DNA of 64,000 bases from Antennarius striatus. Lineage: Eukaryota; Chordata; Actinopteri; Lophiiformes; Antennariidae. Below are positions 59,862-64,000 of the stretch, one piece after another (the stretch's first letter is position 1; the number at the start of each line of letters is the position of its first letter). The DNA is taken from assembly GCF_040054535.1 (NCBI RefSeq), contig NC_090781.1, positions 11,349,982-11,413,981 on the forward strand. The letters run 5' to 3'. Under the pieces are notes generated by a model. It searched no databases, was not told the DNA's origin, and saw only the letters and a list, made by a program, of their open reading frames with translations. The position numbers were made by a program, and so were the translations under genes.

Positions 59862-60073
59862 GGCCACACAGTGGCGCAGCAAAAAGGTCCTCGCTGTGTT
59901 TCTCAGATTGTACATTCTCCCTGCGTACCTGTACGTGCGTTCGTCTCACGTGTCTTTGTGAACCCCACCTGTCACCTGGAGCCTGCGGGGATGGGCTCCA
60001 GCAGGGTCGTGATTCGCAAGGAGGATAAACAGGTCACGGAATAAATAAGACCATTGAGAAAATGGGTGGATGG
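59862..60073 (+). repeat. Dispersed fish repeat with tRNA-like head
   Basis: GGCCACACAGTGGCGCAGC head, GTACATTCTCCCTGCGT block and GGGATGGGCTCCAGCAGG block, ending AAAATGGGTGGATGG. An internal part is missing relative to the 19254 copy. Confidence 0.65.
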
Positions 60074-60440
60074 TAAATTGCGACATACCAAATATCTGTC
60101 ATTTGTCTTCCTGTCATGAAATATGTCAGGGTGTTTCACTGAAACAACTTTAATTCATAATTCATGTACAAACACAAAATGTGCTGGAGGTGAAGACATA
60201 TCAATATTATATTCCGTGCGCTTATTTCAACAAGTCACTGCCTTACAGGTTTTTCCGTTATCAGTGCTGTATTGTTGGGTTTATATGTATCATCAGTTAT
60301 TCTTAAAGTTAATTTTCTACCAGGTTGTAACGCGAGTCACCGCCCTTGTTCTGTCTCATTACTGTCGAGTCTCTTCTGATTCCCGGTCAGAAACCAGGAG
60401 CGCGCTGATCACAGGAGAAGCCAAAGATATCACCGGAGGA

Positions 60441-63400
60441 ATGGAGCAAAGGACGCAGAGCACACCTGTTTCCTCATGTAGCGACTGGCATATTTTAAGG
60501 TGGATCCGTGGGCTGGTCCCTGTTGATTTCAAGAAAGAAATAAAAGAATTGTCTGTATTGGCTGGACCAATGGTAAGCACACTGTAAATAATCCAATTCA
60601 TCTCAATGACCACATGAAGAAAGACTACTATGAATGACACTTGGTTGGTGGTTGTGACTTGTGGATATGAGTTCTGTCATTATGTGAAATAATTTGTTTA
60701 ACTCCTACATTACAAATGATATTTACTTACTTTCTACTTAAAATACATCAGAATCAAAAATGTGTACTAAAAATATTCAAAGTAACAGAAATATTAATCA
60801 CAATTAGATAGTAATGAAAATTCAATTATCAGTTCTTTATAGCCCACAGTGGGATCATCAAAAATAACATTGTTTCCTCGGCCAAGGAAGGTGTGTAATT
60901 TGTCCATTTGTTATGGGTGTTTATTTTGTGTTTGTTTGTATGCTTTTGGCTGGATCATGAAAAAAATCAAAAAAAAAATTTTTTCAGAGGATTCTGTAGC
61001 TTTGTGACATGGGGCAATACGACTATGCAAAGTATGTTTGTCAAAAAGTAGGATAAAAGTCTTTCACAAACTTTTTGCGATGTTCCAGCGTCAGCGGAGG
61101 ATTACAGCCAGTGCTCTTATCTTGGTTTATGTCTAATAGGCAAAACGTGTTAAGTATTAAAAACAAATCCCGAAATCTGAGAACTGTGACATGTTTCTAC
61201 ACAAAATGACTCAATAAGCGTTCAAAGACATTTACAGGTGATTATTATTTTTTAACATATGACATTTGAACAAACTATTGGTCCGTTTAACTTCTAAGTC
61301 CTAATTTGAGTAAATAAATACATTCATCACTGGAAGCAAGTCCCCCTCAAATAGACCCAAACCACTGAGCTACTATTTTATCATCTTCATTATTTGCTTT
61401 TCTCTCATCAGACCATTTCCCAAGTCTTGAATTTTACAGTGACCTTTGTCAGTACCATTTTCTGTGGACATTTGGGGAAAAAAGAGTTGGCAGCAGTGAC
61501 TTTGGCTGCAGCAGTAAGTGCAACGACCTAACTGTAAAAATGAAATAGAGCAACGTAAGTGGCATTAGAGGAACACAAAATAATTCTTAATTCCATTATA
61601 TCCTCAGGTGATCAATGTTACAGGCACATCTATTGGCAGTGGCTTGTCAGCAGCATGTGATACTCTTGTCTCTCAGGTTAGACCATCACAATCTTTCATT
61701 TTGATAAGAGTCTTATTAAATGAATATTGGACACACATTAAATAAAACACTCTGATTTCAGACCTTTGGGAGCAATAATCTTTTCAAAGTTGGATTAATA
61801 TTACAGCGAGCAGTTTTAATTCAGTTACTGGCATGTTTCCCCTGTTGGGCGCTCCTTGTCAACACAGAACTCATTCTGCTGGCTGTAAGGCAGAAACCAG
61901 AGGTTGCTAGGTTAGTTGTGTTACACTAAATTTGTCTTCTCTTGTTTACCATTGATGTTTAATTTTCTTCTTTACTTATCTACTGTTAAAAATCTCTCTG
62001 TAGCTTGTCTCAATTGTATGTGAAGATCTACATGCCTGCACTTCCTGTGAGTATTTCAAATCTCCTGGTGTTAAACACAAATTTCTTTATAGTTATACTA
62101 CATTTTTAGATTGGTTACTCTGAGTAGGAATAAGCAGGTCAACAGAATTATACACAGTGTATGTCAATGTAATCTGTGTTCTGTTTTTTTAATCAGTTTT
62201 AATTTATTGCTCTGTCTAGGCTACCTTCATGTTTTTATTATTATCAAGATATCTGCAAAACCAGGTAAGTAATAACATAATAATGACAATACTACTAACT
62301 ACTGTCTTTACCACAACAATAACAACAAGGCAGTCGGAGACTGCAACATTTCTGAATGCATCATTTTACCCTGACCTACACATTTTTGTGCCTCTGGCTT
62401 CCTGAAAATGTTGCTTTATGTTTTGTTATTATATCTCATCAGGTTTCAGAGATGTGTACCTAAAAAGGTATACAGTGCACCGTCGTTCCTCGCGGTTAAT
62501 GTGTTCCAGGAATCACATGCGATTAACGAATTCCGACACAGAGCGACAAAGTATTTATGTTATTATTTACGTTAATTTAAAAATTTATGAACCCTCCCAA
62601 TACTGATATTAAACCACCTTCTATCTGTATTATCTTTTCCCACACTTATCGACTGTTTAAAGCACTTTTGTGTATCACGGATGTCTGAGACTCACAGAAC
62701 GTTGCGCACTTCAGGAGGCCTTCACCCAATAGAATACGTGTATGGTACCACGTGACTGCCTTCCAAAAATCCACGACAAGTGGAAAAGTTTAAATTTGAC
62801 CTTGACCTAGTTTTCTCAAGGTCAAGGTCATCATCTCATTTTCATCCCCATTGCCGCCCGAGTAATGTGCTTTTTCTTTCATCTTTCTATCTTTAACAGT
62901 TGTTAAGATATTTGGTGGACGAACGGACAGGCAAACACACAAACACTGACAATTACAATACATCACCGCTTTGCGGGATGTAATGACTGAACAGGCAACA
63001 TTGAAAGGGGGAAACATGGCTGAATGCTATCTCCATCTGACTGATGGAGGAAAACTAGCTGAGGGTACGAGTAGGTGTACAGATGTAAAATAGATCAGAC
63101 ATGGAAGGACCATATTGTGAGTGTGAACAAGAATGGCAGCAGTGTTGGATCCAAGAGGACAACATAGGTGACTGTAATGCAACTCAAAATAAGTAAGGGC
63201 ACGTTGTTGAGAGCAGCTTCAGTACTTACCAGAAGCACCCCAACTAAACCCTGAAGACATTCCAAGAAAAAAATACTTTTTAAAAAAACCACAGTGTTAA
63301 CTGAGCCTTCTGCAAAATCAATCAAAGAAAAAAAAAAAGAATCTAAACTCGCATACATGAGTTTCCTCTCTTGAGGATGAGGATTCTATGGCAGAGAGCA

Positions 63401-63981
63401 GCAAGGTCAAGTCCATTATTATTCAACATCCATGAAATATATTTGATTGTTCAAAGATGTCATTCATTCTTCAATAGAACTAAATGTCATCATTTATTTT
63501 TGATATTTCTTATTTATTGTTATTACTATTCATATTAAGAGCAAATGAAATGCTCTCAAACTGGCTCTTTATCGAGAAAGTACCTGTTAAATGGTGACTT
63601 GTGTCTTCTGTCTGTTTAGAATATGACACACATTTTTGAGTCTCATTCAGCTCATATATTATGATTGTCATTAATCATATTTTTTTTGTAGGGTATTATT
63701 TGGCCACAGGTAGTCACAGGCATAGTGGCCAATCTTCTGAATGCTCTCTTCAACTACATTGCTCTTTTCCCATTACAAATGGGAGTGGCGTGAGTAGTGC
63801 TTATTGAAATACACGAGTACTTCAGTAACATCATTCTTGCTTTCTTGCAATGCCAATAGTGTACAATGTGATGCTTTTTACAGAGGTTCTGCTCTTGCCA
63901 ACTGCCTCTCCCAGTTCTCCATGTTTGGAATACTGTTTTGTTACATAATTTGCAGAGGTCTTCATAAGACTACTTGGGAAG
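60441..63981 (+). CDS. slc47a1: MATE-family multidrug/organic cation exporter (SLC47A1-like), first 8 exons
   Basis: Proton-coupled exporter of organic cations at apical membranes of kidney and liver in vertebrates. Eight exons are in the window: 60441-60572, 61412-61513, 61608-61676, 61762-61910, 62004-62046, 62220-62264, 63692-63789, 63884-63981. They join in frame to 245 codons, out of about 570 for the family; the rest lies right of the window. The start MEQRTQSTPVSS is the first in-frame ATG near a cytosolic tail ending VLAGPM. Family blocks include FCGHLGKKELAAVTLAAAVI (Cys62 matches the functionally important Cys63 of human MATE1), SAACDTLVSQTFGS, ACFPCWALLVNTE, MPALPATFMFLLLSRYLQNQ, PQVVTGIVANLLNALFNY and GSALANCLSQF. 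About six transmembrane segments are present. SLC47A1 versus SLC47A2 cannot be separated safely by eye. Confidence 0.9.
60573..61411. other. slc47a1 intron 1
   Basis: No exon. Around 60850-61080 the sequence (CCTCGGCCAAGGAAGGTGTG and following) resembles a widespread vertebrate repeat, but I cannot name it with confidence. Confidence 0.35.
62473..62780 (+). mobile_element. Tigger-like MITE, right end not found
   Basis: Starts after a TA with CAGTGCACCGTCGTTCCTCG and shares the internal AACCCTCCCAATACTGATA / TAAACCACCTT block with the copy at 18807-19234. A matching right terminal repeat was not seen, so it may be truncated. It lies in slc47a1 intron 6. Confidence 0.6.
62797..62830. repeat. 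Perfect 12-bp inverted repeat of nuclear-receptor half sites
   Basis: TGACCTTGACCT (62797-62808) and AGGTCAAGGTCA (62819-62830) are exact inverse copies separated by 10 bp. Each arm holds overlapping AGGTCA/TCAAGGTCA half sites of the ERR/SF-1 type. It may be part of a dispersed repeat rather than a regulatory element. Confidence 0.6.
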
Positions 63982-64000
63982 GTGGGTAAAACGCATACAT

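Overview
The window reads as a stretch of a ray-finned (teleost, probably percomorph) fish chromosome. Evidence: multi-exon vertebrate genes with GT-AG introns, dense dinucleotide and tetranucleotide microsatellites, fish-type non-LTR retrotransposon fragments (an RTE-like family and a CR1/Rex1-like family), and small DNA transposons (hAT-, Harbinger- and Tigger-like). Five protein-coding genes are recognisable. Exon chains were read by hand from splice signals and reading frame; no alignment or database search was run.

Layout. 1-20,522 (minus): rpa1, the large subunit of the single-strand DNA binding protein RPA. Thirteen exons are present, and the 3' end of the gene lies left of the window. 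21,592-23,931 (minus): serpinf2 (alpha-2-antiplasmin), complete, 8 coding exons, 482 aa. 26,636-38,387 (minus): wdr81, a BEACH-WD40 endosomal protein, complete, 11 coding exons, 2,076 aa, with a single 3.56 kb exon. 39,107-46,600: a repeat-rich divergent intergenic region with two retrotransposon fragments. 46,638-52,418 (plus): slc13a5 (sodium-citrate cotransporter), complete, 12 exons, 603 aa. 52.4-60.4 kb: intergenic, with a hAT-like element and microsatellites. 60,441-end (plus): slc47a1-like MATE organic-cation exporter, first 8 exons, running off the right edge.

The order wdr81-serpinf2-rpa1, all in one orientation, matches human 17p13.3. SERPINF1 and SMYD4, which sit between SERPINF2 and RPA1 in human, are absent here: only 1.07 kb separates the serpinf2 stop from the rpa1 start. 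slc13a5 and slc47a1 also belong to human chromosome 17p, so the block looks like an old linkage group. The genes do not form a pathway. They are a housekeeping DNA-replication gene, a blood protease inhibitor, an endosome/autophagy gene, a citrate importer and a cation/proton exporter.

Most of the unusual structure is transposon and satellite biology. Small DNA transposons have readable terminal repeats and target duplications. A shared LINE 3' tail motif next to microsatellites occurs at four places, and one tail is nested in another repeat. I found no convincing sign of a novel multi-gene system. The most testable regulatory observations are paired TFEB/MITF-type boxes in the wdr81 promoter, an E2F site 100 bp upstream of the rpa1 start codon, and a long UG repeat directly after a wdr81 splice donor.
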